Shown here: positions 38,155 to 49,539 of the stretch, piece by piece
Position numbering within the stretch: the first letter of the stretch is position 1
Layout: each line of letters begins with the position of its first letter
Assembly (NCBI GenBank): GCA_000711775.1
Contig: ARYC01000049.1
Coordinates: forward strand, 124,001-188,000
Source of the DNA: Oxytricha trifallax
Lineage: Eukaryota; Ciliophora; Spirotrichea; Sporadotrichida; Oxytrichidae
Length of the DNA: 64,000 nucleotides
Direction: 5' to 3'
Position numbers and translations under genes: made by a program
Notes under the pieces: generated by a model
What the model saw: only the letters and a program-made list of their open reading frames with translations
Databases searched by the model: none
Told to the model about the DNA's origin: nothing

Positions 38155-40154
38155 ATGCCTGAATAAAAAATTAATACTAAAATAAATCACAAAAAAGTGC
38201 TGTCTAGTACAAATCTTTAAGCCGGCCGTCTGTAGTAGATAAATGCAAAAAATGAGATCTTGAAAATTAACCATCCTAAACTAAAAGAGTAGTAGCTAAG
38301 GAATAAGGGAGCTCAATTCCCTTTATTGGTAGACAAAGCAAAGTTTACCCTCCCACACCATAACTAGGAGTAGGTATCTGCCGAGATTTTCATCAAATTT
38401 ATCTTTAATAAAACCGCTTATAGACTGGCAAAATCAGTTCAGGACATCGAAATTGGATCTTACAACGGTTGATCAACTATTAATTGCAAAATCCAAAACC
38501 TGTAATAACGATAGGCATCAAGCAAACAATATATACAAATGAAGGTTAGCTAGAAACTCTAAACTCAAAAGTTAATTATGGAGAAAAAATCTGAAACTAG
38601 CTTTATTTATTTAAGTGAGTATATGATCCTCAAGCCTAATGAGAAGCAAGAATATTTCTTGGAATAGCCAAAGTCTTCTAAAATTGTATGTATAATTTGA
38701 CAGCTGCACGCCCAGAAAAACTTTCGATAACTTAACTTTAATAATTCATTAGTTAAACTAGATAACTCTAGCAAGCCTTCACATCAATGCAATACTTAGC
38801 CAAGATAAAATTGTTTTAGGTGATTTTAGCAATTAATCAACTTTTATAAGTTCCTTATAAACATATTAATATTTATAAATTTTTAGGTGATCTACTGCAT
38901 TTTGGATATTTTGGGATAAAGTACATTAATTATATTTATTGAAAATAATTAAATTTAAATGCTTTAAATAAATACAGCACATTTTTTCCATTTAAAAACA
39001 AAATATTTTTTTAATAAAATTAGTAAATAAGATTATTAGAAAATAAAATGAATTAAAATGGATAACTTTAAGGATTGTTACTTAATACAGCAACTTAATT
39101 ATTTTACTAACTCTGATGATATAAAAAATAATTATTAATTGTTTTTAATAGGAAAAAATGTGCTCTATTTATTTAAAGCATTTAAATTTAATTATTTTTA
39201 ATAAATATAATTAATGTACTTTATCCCAAAATATCCAAAATGCAGCAGAGCACCTAAAAATTTATAAATATTAATATATTTATAAGGAACTTATAAAAGT
39301 TGATTAATTGATAAAAATCACATAAAACAATTTTACTTGGCTAAGTATTTGTTTTATCTTTAATTTACTGTCACCATAAGATTATTGAGATTGATGATGA
39401 GCTGCTTAAAAGTTGTCTATTCATTCCACGCTCAAATGCTTAATATTGAGAAAGCATAAGGGCTTGCTAAATACATCCTAATAAATGAGCCAAACAGCTT
39501 ATTTAAGCTAGAGGATTAGCTTTAACGGCTCGACAATACAAATATATGTATAATACCATTTATTAAAGGAAAATTTTAGCAATTAAAAATTGATTTTTAG
39601 GCATTTAGACTCTTTCCCAATACTAATACTCTTCTTTGTATTATAAAGCCTTTCATTCAGATTCTAAAGGAGGATCAAGGATTGCGTTTGATAAGAAAAA
39701 AGAGAATGATTGCTGTTTGAGATTTTATTCAAATATTTGCTCTCTCAAGTCCTTCATCCTATAAAAAGCTTGATACTTTTATTCGAAAAATGAGTAAAAT
39801 ATTTGTTCAAAAGTGGGGCTGGATTTTAATGAATATAATGATTTCGTTCTTTATCTATAGCAGATTTCTTAAGAGCTCAAGTAACGAAATCGGCTTTTGA
39901 TATCTAAACTTGATGAAATTTAAGAATTGTTGAAAATTCTGTCTTTTATTTACATTGAGAAAGGAGTAAGGAATAAATTAAAAGTAATATAAGATTGTTT
40001 AAGGGCTGATTTTTACAAAGTTGAATTAACTTATTAATATACCTAAAAAAAACAAATTATTTAAATAGAGCACTTCAAAAAAGCTTTTGTCTAGCACAAA
40101 GATACTAACCTAAATTCTGATTTAGATGGTAAAAATTCAAAAATAAATAAGTGA
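38155..40154 (+). pseudogene. Large unrecognised gene split by a palindromic element
   Basis: An ATG at 38155 opens a frame with one TGA (MPEQKINTKINHKKVLSST, LQQINAKNEILKINHPKL, EIFIKFIFNKTAYRLAKSVQ, then MEKKSETSFIYLSEYMILKP) up to about 38690, with a short shifted piece (QLHAQKNFRQLNFNNSL) before the palindrome at 38791. After it, a frame of about 170 codons reads EKAQGLAKYILINEPNSLFK, FRLFPNTNTLLCIIKPFIQI and KKLDTFIRKMSKIFVQKWGW, followed by ISKLDEIQELLKILSFIYIE ending at the TGA at 40152. About 480 codons in all, alpha-helical and Leu-rich. I cannot assign a family. Three or four breaks. Confidence 0.5.
38791..39349. repeat. Palindromic element, AATACTTAGCC family
   Basis: The ends are AATACTTAGCCAAG and its inverse CTTGGCTAAGTATT, with inverted arms of about 230 bp (for example 'tttgggataaagtacatt' and its complement) around a centre near 39070. 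A few mismatches. No target duplication identified. It interrupts the gene at 38155-40154. Confidence 0.85.
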
Positions 40155-40439
40155 CTGATAATATAGTTAAAATATAATTCATAACGAGTAGCTGCTTCAA
40201 GATTATACAATAATTGATTATTTAAAATTAATGAAATGTAGGCTATGTTATAATTTTTATAAATTGAATAATACAAAATGAAGTAAAAGAATAAAATCAT
40301 TAAAGATAAGGTGGTTGTTATTTTTATTCAAATATAATTATTAGATTGATAAGTTAAAAGAACTCATATGCCAGTAAGTTGAAAATATTCATATTACACA
40401 ATCCACAACTTATTACCAAAAAATAATTAAGATTTGTTG

Positions 40440-40757
40440 ATATGCTTGTATAGGCTTAGTAATGAAGTTGTCCATTCTCCAATCTTTTGGTCGAGATTTA
40501 AAGTTATCAGTAGTGTATGCAGTCAAGGCATTAATGTAGATTTAAAAACCGCCTTGACCACCTAATATGAGCTGGAACGGAGAAGCAGTCCATTGAAATT
40601 CCTTTGTAGTCTTTAGGTATTCTCTATAGGAAATGCTACTGTAGTACAGAGATTTCCACTAATGAGCTACAGAACAGGCAGCATGAACAATATGGGCTCA
40701 GCCAACATGTCAAGCATGGGTGATGAGGAACAATTAAACATGGGAAACGTGGGTTGA
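40440..40757 (+). pseudogene. Fragment related to the gene at 36299-37090, with Met-rich tail
   Basis: The plus strand at 40595-40660 (FLCSLQVFS, in frames around 'tagtctttaggtattctcta') matches the SLQVYSKENYCIYRDF segment of the minus-strand gene near 36640. It is followed by a clean short frame, ATG 40662 to TGA 40755: MSYRTGSMNNMGSANMSSMG then DEEQLNMGNVG. The fragment has higher GC than its flanks. The Met/Ser/Asn-rich tail has no counterpart in the other copy. Confidence 0.4.
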
Positions 40758-40769
40758 AACTACACAAAT

Positions 40770-41640
40770 GACACTACACCCATCCAAAATAAGCAACTGT
40801 ACATATATGCAAGGTGGTAATCAGAGAGAATTCTATAATGAATAAATATATAGTCATTAAAAAAACATCATAAATAAAGCATGATGAATTTCACATATTA
40901 AAATAATATCGGTTGAGTTGAATTGTTGATTAATCATAATATTTACTTTTGTTCATTGATTTTATTCTTTTAATTAAAAATTAGTTAATCTTTAAAGATT
41001 GTTAAAAATTATAAATAAAATCTAATAAAACATTAATAATTCGTGTTGAGATGGAATATAAAAGAGAATTAATTTTTAGTACATTTTATTAATAAATCTT
41101 TAATTTTTAAGAAAAATAGTTCCTTTTTCAAACATAGACAATTAATAAAAAATTAATTATAGAACTTTAGAGCAATCATACTTTAAAATGAAGTAAAAAA
41201 TAATTGATTAAAAATAACAAATTAAAACCAAAATAATCTAAATTTTTGCTAATATCAATTCTCATTTACTCAAGTTTAATAAATATTATTTTTTCTTCGA
41301 AAAATATATATTTTTTAAGTATTTATTTATAAAAGATGTAGAATTAAAATTTAATTAAACATATAAATGTAATGCAATCGAAAAATGCTCTGCATCTTTA
41401 CTCGGTTGCCTTACATTTATTATTACTTTTAATAAAAAATTAGTTTAGACGTTTAATTATTATAATATATTAAGTTATTACTTAATTTATTTCTTTAACT
41501 ACCTGAATATTTGACATTGTTACCACTTATAATAGTTTTTAAAAGATGCTAGCCTATCAGCTTTTAACTAAACCAAGTAATTTTATAGACTTTAGTAGAT
41601 TATTTAATTTCAGTTGCTTGTATTGCAAAAGCTCTGTATT
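40770..41640. other. AT-rich spacer
   Basis: No gene or repeat seen. Confidence 0.5.
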
Positions 41641-41650
41641 TGTTTCCTTC

Positions 41651-42720
41651 ATGGAGAAAATACTTAATTTTCATTTATAAACTTTGGAGTTGGGAATGGT
41701 AATACCTTGCTATGTTCACTATGGCTTCCCTTAAATTGAAAATTCTATAATAAATTGTTTTTATTCTTCGCAAAATGAGTATTTACTCTTAATAGATGAA
41801 GAAGTTTAACGACAACATCAGCGTCTTAGCCTTAATTTCAATGTCAAATAATATAAAAACAAAATTGGAGTATACTAAATGAGTCAAAAGTACCTTGAAA
41901 GCGTAATAGAGAAGCCAGATTTTATATACAATTGGTCAGAAGCTGTAGTAATTATAGACGAATATGACTGGAAGTTTTCAAGGGAAATGTCAGGCAAATA
42001 GAGGTCTTGCTAAACTATACTGGAATACCGAAACTGTGATTAGTTTTACAAGGTCAAAGTTTACAACCAAAGAACTTAATTGCTTGAAAATTGTTTTTAA
42101 CACTGAATTTCCAAAACTTAGTAAAAAATTTTTAAGAGAGTTTTAGAGGTCTTTGCTCACATTTGCTAGTTCTTTTATGTAATAATATCTGTCCAAAATT
42201 TATATTCTCGATTAAAAAATTATTTAAAAAAGTTCTAAACTGTGCCGTTTTTCTGCATTAAAAATATCATAGGCGCCATTATCAGCCTCAAATTTGATAA
42301 TTAATTAGTGAATAAAATTAAGAGGCTCAATTTGGGGTCTTTCTATTGAATGAATGAAAAATAAAGGGGACAGATAACTGAAGTCCACACACGAGACAAA
42401 TTAAACTGTGGTATATATTTAATTGTAGCTGATAATTTTAATCTGAGATCTACAGAGTAAGTTCTTGGGAGAGTTAGATGATTGCATAAAAAAGAAGTTA
42501 CAAGCAAATCATTTATAAATAAAGGTTATAACTATCCGTTAGTAGTACATTAAAATCATCTTAAAACCGCAGCCCTATAGACGGTTATAGGTTGCTCTTA
42601 GTGGAAGAAAGAAGATGCAATGGTAAACTATTAAGCCGAGGTGCTTTAAAATGTTGCAAATGACATTTGGTAGAAATTTCAAAAAAATTAATGTGACTAT
42701 AGAAATAAATATATAGTTAA
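41651..42720 (+). pseudogene. SF2/SecA-like helicase fragment with three in-frame TGA codons
   Basis: One single frame runs from the ATG at 41651 to beyond 42.7 kb, broken only by TGA at 42104, 42347 and 42479. It reads MEKILNFHLQTLELGMVI, then SEAVVIIDEYDWKFSREM, whose VVIIDEYD resembles a Walker B/DExD strand. Later come GQITEVHTRDKLNCGIYLIV and NLRSTEQVLGRVR, TGA, LHKKE. The order fits motifs V and VI of SF2/SecA-type helicases (T-x-GRGTDI ... EQxxGRxGRQG), with TGA where the second motif-VI Arg belongs. The N-terminal Walker A is missing. The family assignment is inference; a MIC-limited gene is possible. Confidence 0.45.
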
Positions 42721-42729
42721 ATAATTGAT

Positions 42730-43870
42730 TTATATAATGATTGCTTTGAAGATTAATTGTATTTAAATATGTGAAATTTATGTATTAAATGTAAATTAAT
42801 TTGTAATTAAAGGCCTATGCTTTATACTAAATGAGTAAGCATTTATAAAAAAGCTCAATAAATAATTATATAAATACATAATTAAAAAATTATTACTCAT
42901 GCTTGAATGTTAAAATAAAAACAATTAGTAAACTAATCGATTTAAATCAATTTTAAGAGAAATTATTAAATAATCAAGAATATTTGAAATTTTAATTATA
43001 AAAACATTCTCAAATCAAGGTATTACAATGTAATGTTATTTGAGTATTATATAAATAGGGAGGGAGATTAAATTTTAATGTAAAATATGGAATTTATAAA
43101 TTAGATATATATTGCTATTTTCTTCCATAACCATGAGATTTAGTGAGAAACAGCAAGCTGTACTTACTTTTGTTTTTGTATTAATGGAGAGCCTTTATCG
43201 TTGAGTTAGGCCAAGCACGTTTTATTTACAGTTCTATGAGGAGCCTAAATTTCATTTTTTTAATTTATATGTCATTATCCCTTGTATTCGTCATAATCGT
43301 CATTGTTATTTTATAAACTCAAATTACATTAAATTACATTTAATAAGTAAATTATAGTTTTTCTAATATTAAAGCTAAAACAATTATACTCTGAGTTATA
43401 CTTAATAATGAATTAATATTTTAGAATAAACTATACATTAAATTAGAAATGTTTCCCTTCACAACAATTTATAATAGAATAAAATTAATTAATTAATTTA
43501 AGAAATAAATTATTTTTTTTATAATAATTATTAACATAATAGCTATAAAAATATTTGATTAAAACAAGCGTTATAAATTAATTTTAAAACAAAATAAAAA
43601 TAACGATTGTAAGTAAATCAAGAAAAACTGGGGGATATTTCTCGATTTCCCCTACATAAGTAAAAAGAATTAAGAAATAAATACAATTTTATTTAAATAA
43701 ATGATAAAACACAACAACTGTATTAACTCTAAGAATTTCTTTAATATTTAAATTTTTTATCAATTTTACCTAAAGATCAGGTCCAAATGATATCTAAGCA
43801 TAAGACAGCTCTTGTAAAAATATTCAAATAAAAATTCAGTAAAAGTTGCATCAGTAAAAGGTCACTCTAT
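42730..43870. other. AT-rich spacer
   Basis: The frame above stays open to a TGA at 43204, but composition past 42720 is plain AT-rich. Nothing else recognised. Confidence 0.4.
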
Positions 43871-43880
43871 TTTTTCAAAG

Positions 43881-44123
43881 ATGAAGGAGATTGTCAATGA
43901 TGTTCAAGAATTAAAACCTGACAAAGGCGAAGAGACAATAAAGTTTACCATCCATACAGCCTATGATGAATCGTAGATTAACGGTATTAAAGACTAAGGT
44001 GATAGAAAAAGCAAGAGAATTTTTGAACTTATTGACGCTTACTAACAAGAGGAGATTCTCTTTAATTAAACAAAGAAAAACAATAGCACGAATACAATAG
44101 CCAATGAGTCGGGAGAATATTGA
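43881..44123 (+). CDS. Small intact ORF, function unknown
   Basis: ATG 43881 to TGA 44121 gives 80 residues: MKEIVNDVQELKPDKGEETI, KFTIHTAYDESQINGIKDQG, KSKRIFELIDAYQQEEILF and a Ser/Asn/Thr tail. Four TAA/TAG codons serve as Gln or the frame would break. The frame also extends upstream (YSNKNSVKVASVKGHSIFSK) to a TGA near 43790, so the start may be earlier. Composition and GC differ from the flanks. No family recognised. Confidence 0.45.
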
Positions 44124-44589
44124 TAAAATAGAAAAAAATTGTGAAAAATAAATAATCTGTCTTGAGTTTGATACATTTTGATTAAATTATAAATTAGTGA
44201 GAAAAAAAAACTGCTATCCTTATCATTTAATGTTTTTTTTAAATATAAATATGCAGTGTAATTTAATTTGTCATAATATATTTAAATTATTTATGAATGT
44301 TGCTAAACTATTCTAGTTCAGCGAAGGTTATGAATTCAATCAAATAACTTAATTATAGTGGAAAATACATAAGTTACTTAAAGTTCTTTAACTTAAATCT
44401 ACTGAATCTTTTTTTTATTTGTAGCAATTAAATTCTAAAATGTTTATTTAATATGAGAATATAAAGTTTGTAAAAAGAAGAAGTTTAAAATAGTTAAAAA
44501 CCTTTAAAAATATCTGAAAAAATAACTTGCTTAGTATTTAATGCTTATATAGCTGCTTGATAAGGAGTTTGTGTGTAGAAAAAGTATAA

Positions 44590-44870
44590 TAACAAGCCTT
44601 ATTGATTTGTCACTTGGGCTGAACCCTGTTGCTTAAGGTAAACTTGCCTCTTGTCTCTTAGGAAGGAAGAATTGTGGCCTAAAATTTGTGCTGCAGATGT
44701 CTTGGTACGCTTGTGACAATCAAAACCTCCTCCCAAGTGATTGACGGCCAAGATCAAACAAGATTTGGTATAGCGCAGTCTTGTGTCTATGAGGTAGAGA
44801 AACAAAGATGTTCAGCACAAAGGAGGCAGAGATGATCAGGTTAAGGTGGTTAGACATTCGTAAGAATTAT
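44590..44870. other. GC-elevated block of uncertain nature
   Basis: About 280 bp clearly richer in GC than the surroundings. All reading directions are partly open: minus ATG 44857 gives 45 codons (MSNHLNLIISASFVLNIF...), another minus frame from 44805 gives LAVNHLGGGFDCHKRTK, and plus gives SLVSMRQRNKDVQHKGGRDD. I cannot decide between a gene segment and a structured RNA. It abuts the left end of TBE-like copy 3. Confidence 0.4.
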
Positions 44871-44899
44871 TTTCGTTAAAAATTAAGAATTGATAAATA

Positions 44900-46359
44900 T
44901 CATAATCTATTTTTATTATGTTATTGTAAAATGTTGATAATTTAATTTGATGTTGGAATTTAGTTTGTGTCCCCTGAAGCCAAAACACTTAAAATATCAT
45001 TAAAATTTGACATAGTGCCCGAGTCAATAAGCTCCTAAGCAAGCTGTGATACAGACTTTAAATTTTCGAAAACTTCATAAAATTTATCTCAAGCTAGCTG
45101 GCAATATAATGTCTGTGTTTATTGAATCCATGTCGTTGGCCCCATTAATATAAGGACATAATTTTTAGTCTACATTAAATGTTTAGGTTCCTAAATCTGA
45201 GCTCTGGAAAAATTGCTAATTGAATGAACTATATGAGCTATCATCAAGATTGATTTTGATATTCTGGGGCTTTAAATAGAGATGAACAACATTTTATTCA
45301 TGAAGCTTGGCTATTGCTATAGCCGCATTAACTATGCATCTCCATTTAACAACTCTACGATGTTAGAGATTCAAGAGATCTCCTAAGTTGAAGTCGTAAC
45401 CCTTAAGCCAAATAAGCAAGTAAGTTGGGCTTAAAAATATCTTGGTAATGTTGTCGTGATATCTATTAAATTTTGTGCTCCTATAAATTTAGTAGCCAAA
45501 TTATGTCTCGTTAAACTCTATCTCTATAGAGTTTTAAGGTGACTGTTTAATGTAAAGCCAAATAGTTATAAGTTAGGGTTGGTTTTTTCTAAATTAACTC
45601 CTCTAATATTTCAATTAAACAACCACTCTTTTTGGTTTTCAATTTAATTATTTCTTCATAGTCTTAATAGTTGATTTATTTATGCTGCAGTTAATTGTGG
45701 ACTACATCTTATTATTAGGACCCCCAATAAAATTGATTTTTTAGAGTTGTTTAATGCGAACTATCAAAATTTTGGGTCTTATAATGAAGGTTCAGCTTAT
45801 ATGAGCTCCTCATTTTAAGTTCCTTATTGTGACCAGACTGCGATCTTCTCTGTTTCCTCGTTTTCTTTATTTTAAGGTCCAAATTATACAATTACTAGAC
45901 AACCTATAAATTATAATTAAATACATATAATGTCTGTAATTAAAATTGGAGGAAAAACTGCTTTGTAAAGTTCATCTTCCGAATGAACAATAAGGTGCCT
46001 TTTTATTGTGCAGTTAGGTATCTACCAATTAAACTTTTGTTTACAAACTTTACAAGAGTACACGTCCTTTGATTTCAAATGAGCAAACTTCCCTTGTTTT
46101 CTAGAATTAGTTTTGATGTGCTTCGTATATTAATTTTTAGTAAAATCTTTGTCACAAATTGTAGGAAGACTAGGTTATGATATTGGCAAGGGGATTCTGT
46201 TATTCCTCAATTATATTTGACATTCATTTGATTTAAGAAAGTTTTCTAGGAAGTAGAATTAATTATTTCAAACTTACCCTTTTGTATAGTGTAACTTGAA
46301 AGTTCCACAATTGAGGATGAGATTTCATCATCAGTTTTAATGCTACTTAATGATGACAT
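44900..46359 (-). pseudogene. TBE-like zinc-finger/protein-kinase ORF, copy 3
   Basis: This is the best-preserved member of its kind here. From ATG 46359 it reads MSSLSSIKTDDEISSSIVEL, then zinc-finger repeats TICDKDFTKNQYTKHIKTN and YSCKVCKQKFNWQ...KRHLIVHSED, an acidic/Gln linker, and a kinase domain: AAIAIAKLHEQNVVHLYLKP, QNIKINLDD (catalytic loop, near 45255-45340; HxYLKPQN in place of HRDLKPxN), DLGT (DFG-like) and YINGANDMDSINTDI. The C-terminus VFENLKSVSQLAQELIDSG ends near 44900. Loss of the HRD Asp (Tyr instead) argues against catalysis. A few frame changes. It matches the architecture of the 57-kDa TBE ORF. Confidence 0.7.
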
Positions 46360-46584
46360 GCTGCAAAGTATTCCATTTCTTCTACCTTCTATTTACTATT
46401 AAGTAACTTAATTAATATAAATTATTAATAGTCACAATTTTCATTTATAAAATTAGGTTTTACTATTAAATATAATTTTTATAGGTAGCATCAAACAGTT
46501 TTCAATAAAATTTAAGAGCATAAATTTAAGAATTACTAATAGCTTTAAAACCTAGAAACCCATAGAATTAACATTTCAAACCCT

Positions 46585-46632
46585 TTGTCCTAAATATTGT
46601 CCTGATAGGACATTTACAGGACATTTTTATTT
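46585..46632. promoter_or_regulatory. GTCCT/AGGAC iterons between divergent TBE-like genes
   Basis: TTGTCCTAAATATTGTCCTG is followed by ATAGGACATTTACAGGACAT: two direct and two inverted GTCCT/AGGAC copies. They lie in the same intergenic position as the GGAGG-type motifs of copies 1 and 2. Confidence 0.4.
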
Positions 46633-46733
46633 AAAGGGGAACATATATAAAAAGTATTAGATCCTTATTTGGATATGATGACATAAATAATAAATCTCTG
46701 AAAAATGAACAAAAGCTACTATACATAACTCTT

Positions 46734-47640
46734 ATGAGAATATTGCAATTCTACTTTGCTTTTTATGTTGACTTTCAACCAATAAAAAAACGCTATAAGC
46801 TTAAGAATTTGGTTTGCTTAGAGATATGTAAAGTTTTATCTTTTTTAAATACTAGAAAAAGAAATCAATTAATAGACAAATGGAATAACCTAAATCAATT
46901 AAAACAATACCTAAATAAATACGCAAATTCCTTCAAAACATCTAGAAGGTCAACTAAGCAGTAAATCTGATTGGTTTAATTATCTAAAGTTTTATTGTAC
47001 ACTTCGCTTAATTAAAACTTACAGGTAATATATTCTTGCCACCATATAAGCAATGTACAATGAGATTTCTTCGAGATTTTTTGAAAGGGACCAAAATTTT
47101 AACTAAGTCTAATGAAGTGATTTGGGTTAATGTCCCCTTTTATCCTGAATAAAGCTTGAACAGAATATGGGATGTAATAAAAGGGGATGAAGATCTTAAA
47201 AAGGACCTAAATAATTATGATTATGCTCACGAACTGCTTGATCGAAACTTTTTTTGAGGGTTTTGGGGAAAATCAGATATTCTTATTTTTAAAGGATGGT
47301 CTAAGATCATTAATAAATAAGGGTATCAGGGACGCAATTAGCAGGAGACCAAATTAAAATTATAATTAGCAATGAGTTCATGAAATAACTCTAAAAAATC
47401 CAACAATTTCAAGCAAGAAAAGTTTTTTGAATAAATTAATTATAGAACGAAAAGGCAGGGCCCTCTCCCTTCTTAGACAAGGACCATAATGCAGAAGAGT
47501 AACCAAAAAACAAAAATTGAATGAAATGACATTTTCCTATTCTGACTAAATAACCAACTCAAATGGGAATTAAGAAGAATGCAAAGAAGGATAAAGGGCA
47601 AGGAACATCAATTCTACTCCACAAAAACAAAAGTTTTTTA
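46734..47640 (+). pseudogene. TBE-like 22-kDa ORF, copy 3
   Basis: The frame at 46734-46970 (RNQLIDKWNNLNQLKQYLNK) aligns with the QELIQRFRSKEDLHRYLVQQ of copy 2. From 47037 on comes LPPYKQCTMRFLRDFLKGTK, NVPFYPEQSLNRIWDVIKG and ELLDRNFF, matching FLPTMEGTKISFLRAIL, PNYPEISVTNLYDDAMND and LPERNYFF. The later part (NPTISSKKSFLNKLIIERKG) matches HPFISSKLSLL of copy 1. Frame changes and a TGA after RNFF show decay. It converges with the transposase remnant. Confidence 0.65.
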
Positions 47641-47649
47641 AAACTTGAT

Positions 47650-48720
47650 TATTATGCTTATACTACTTTAAAAAATTTATTACTTAATCAAACTTTTTCT
47701 AATAGAGCAACCTAAATTTGCATTTTTCTTGTGCGTTTTTTTCTGTTTTTACACAGTCTTCTTACTTAATACTCAAAATTGAGTTCTATATTATTTGATA
47801 GTGCTCCTTATATTAAAAGTTAAAGTTCCTTTAAATTAAGTCCTTATTATACCAAAATTTTACTCTTAAAATATTTCTCCAATGCAGTTGAACTGAGAGG
47901 AGTAGGGTGCATTAAAGATACTACATTTATAATCAATTATCTTTAACTTAAAAGCCCTGTTATGGTGAGCACGCAAATTATCCATAAATTTACTAATACT
48001 TTCTTACCCTTAAATTAAGGTTCTTTAATTTCCAGAACTAACATCAAATCTGGAATTTTAATTGATTTTTCTTTTATAACATATCCTAGATTTCCTAATT
48101 ACCCTTACCAATAAAGCCAAAGTTGTAATTTTTATGCCTTCTTTTTGAACTTCTTAATTGGAGTAAGGACCTGCCTAGGACCTAATTATTATAGCATGGG
48201 GCTTAAATATAGTTTCATTAAAGTAGATCAATACTTCCTATTGGGAATAAGCTTAAATTATCAATGGGTATTACTGAATCTACTAAACTTAAATTTGGGT
48301 CATTTTTAATTTGAAAGCTTATATAATGACTTCATCTATTTATATATCACGCCATTAAGTAAGTAAAGTTTTCTATAAGTTGATATTCATTTTTCAGGAA
48401 ATTTTCGATAAAAAATATTAGCTCTATTTGCTATAATGTATTATATTAGTTCTGTAAAAGTTGTGTTATTGACTAGATAGTTTAAGTGATCAAGTAATAA
48501 ATTAAGATTACTTTTCTTATTTCTAAAACTCTTATTCATTTTTTTTTCATGATAAATGCAAACTTTTCGTATCAAATTTTGGCTATAACCAAATATTTCG
48601 CTAATATATTTATAAAGAAAAATGGTGTATTAAGAATTTTAAGGATCTTAATTATAGTATCGTAGTTGATAAATTTAGGTCCTGCATTTATCAGTAATGC
48701 TGCTTTATTTTATTAAATTT
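47650..48720 (-). pseudogene. TBE-like DDE transposase, copy 3
   Basis: On the minus strand, VLIYFNETIFKPHAIIIRS (near 48190-48240) corresponds to the first Asp block (usually FDE, here FNE), and PYSSQFNCIGEIFQEQN (near 47880-47910) to the PYSPxFNPIE block holding the Glu. Frames shift between the blocks. The Asp-to-Asn change alone would remove catalysis. Position and orientation match the other two copies. Confidence 0.6.
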
Positions 48721-49220
48721 ATTTTATTTTTTGTATATTATATTTACAATTCTTAAATTCTTCCAAAAATATATCTTATGATTAGGAAAGACATCCCATT
48801 AATCAATTAAAACATAAAGCACATTTCACTTAACATCTTCGGAAAATAAATAATTTGTTTTTGTTATTTTTATGAACAAACCTTACATTGTACATTATAT
48901 ATACTTTTAATAATTTAATTAAATATAGCATGTACCAATCGTACATTTTATTGGCCAAATACTTTATATTTTAGAATTAATGTTGCAGTTTAATAATCAC
49001 ACTTTAATTACATATTTATAAAACCTAATGATAATTGAAAGCTGTGTAATACATTGCTGTTACACATACTTTTTAATTGATTTAAATAAATATTTTTCTT
49101 ATTTACCAAATCAATTGTTATTAAGTAATTGAAATTTAAACATTAAAACTTTGTATAAATGCTATTAAAGTCCTAACAAAGCATTCGTTAATCGCTGTCT
49201 TTTATCTTTGAAAAACTTAA

Positions 49221-49420
49221 TCAAATAACTTTAGGAATTTTATGAATTATTTTTCCGATGAACTCTTCTCTCATCATCTTCTTTTCTACAAATACCTCTG
49301 CTTGCTACCTCTTATCGCTTCTCCTCTTCACCTTTAACTCCCTAAACCTTTTTTACTCTGCGCATCCTCTAAGATGGTTACTTAAGGAGATCTGCCGATC
49401 TTCCCTTTTAAATTATAATT
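49221..49420 (-). CDS. Basic Gln/Lys-rich C-terminal fragment
   Basis: One minus-strand frame reads DRQISLSNHLRGCAEQKRF, RELKVKRRSDKRQQAEVFVE and KKMMREEFIGKIIHKIPKVI to the TGA at 49221. GC is above the background. No ATG in frame, so this is a C-terminal piece. Family unknown. Confidence 0.35.
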
Positions 49421-49539
49421 ATGTTAATTTTTGAATGCCTAACTATAGTAATTAATAGAATAATTTAGAGTAGTTGCGAATAATGGTCTCATTTGTACAA
49501 TAAAATTTTGACTTTAATTTCGTAAATCTTTCCTCTTCT

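Larger units (their letters stand above)
44900..48720. mobile_element. TBE-like DNA transposon, copy 3
   Basis: Same three-gene arrangement as copies 1 and 2, about 3.8 kb with no large insertion. Sequence is much diverged from the other two, so it is a different subfamily. The first catalytic Asp of the transposase is lost. Ends not located. Confidence 0.7.

Noticed and set aside
40091-40300. Standard-code minus ORF of 69 codons
   Set aside because: It overlaps the better plus-strand gene ending at 40154 and AT-rich flank; composition is Ile/Tyr/Leu noise.
46140-46180. Possible intron GTAAG...TAG near 46245-46275 in the zinc-finger/kinase ORF
   Set aside because: The frame is open through it without splicing, so there is no need to invoke an intron; left out of the gene model.
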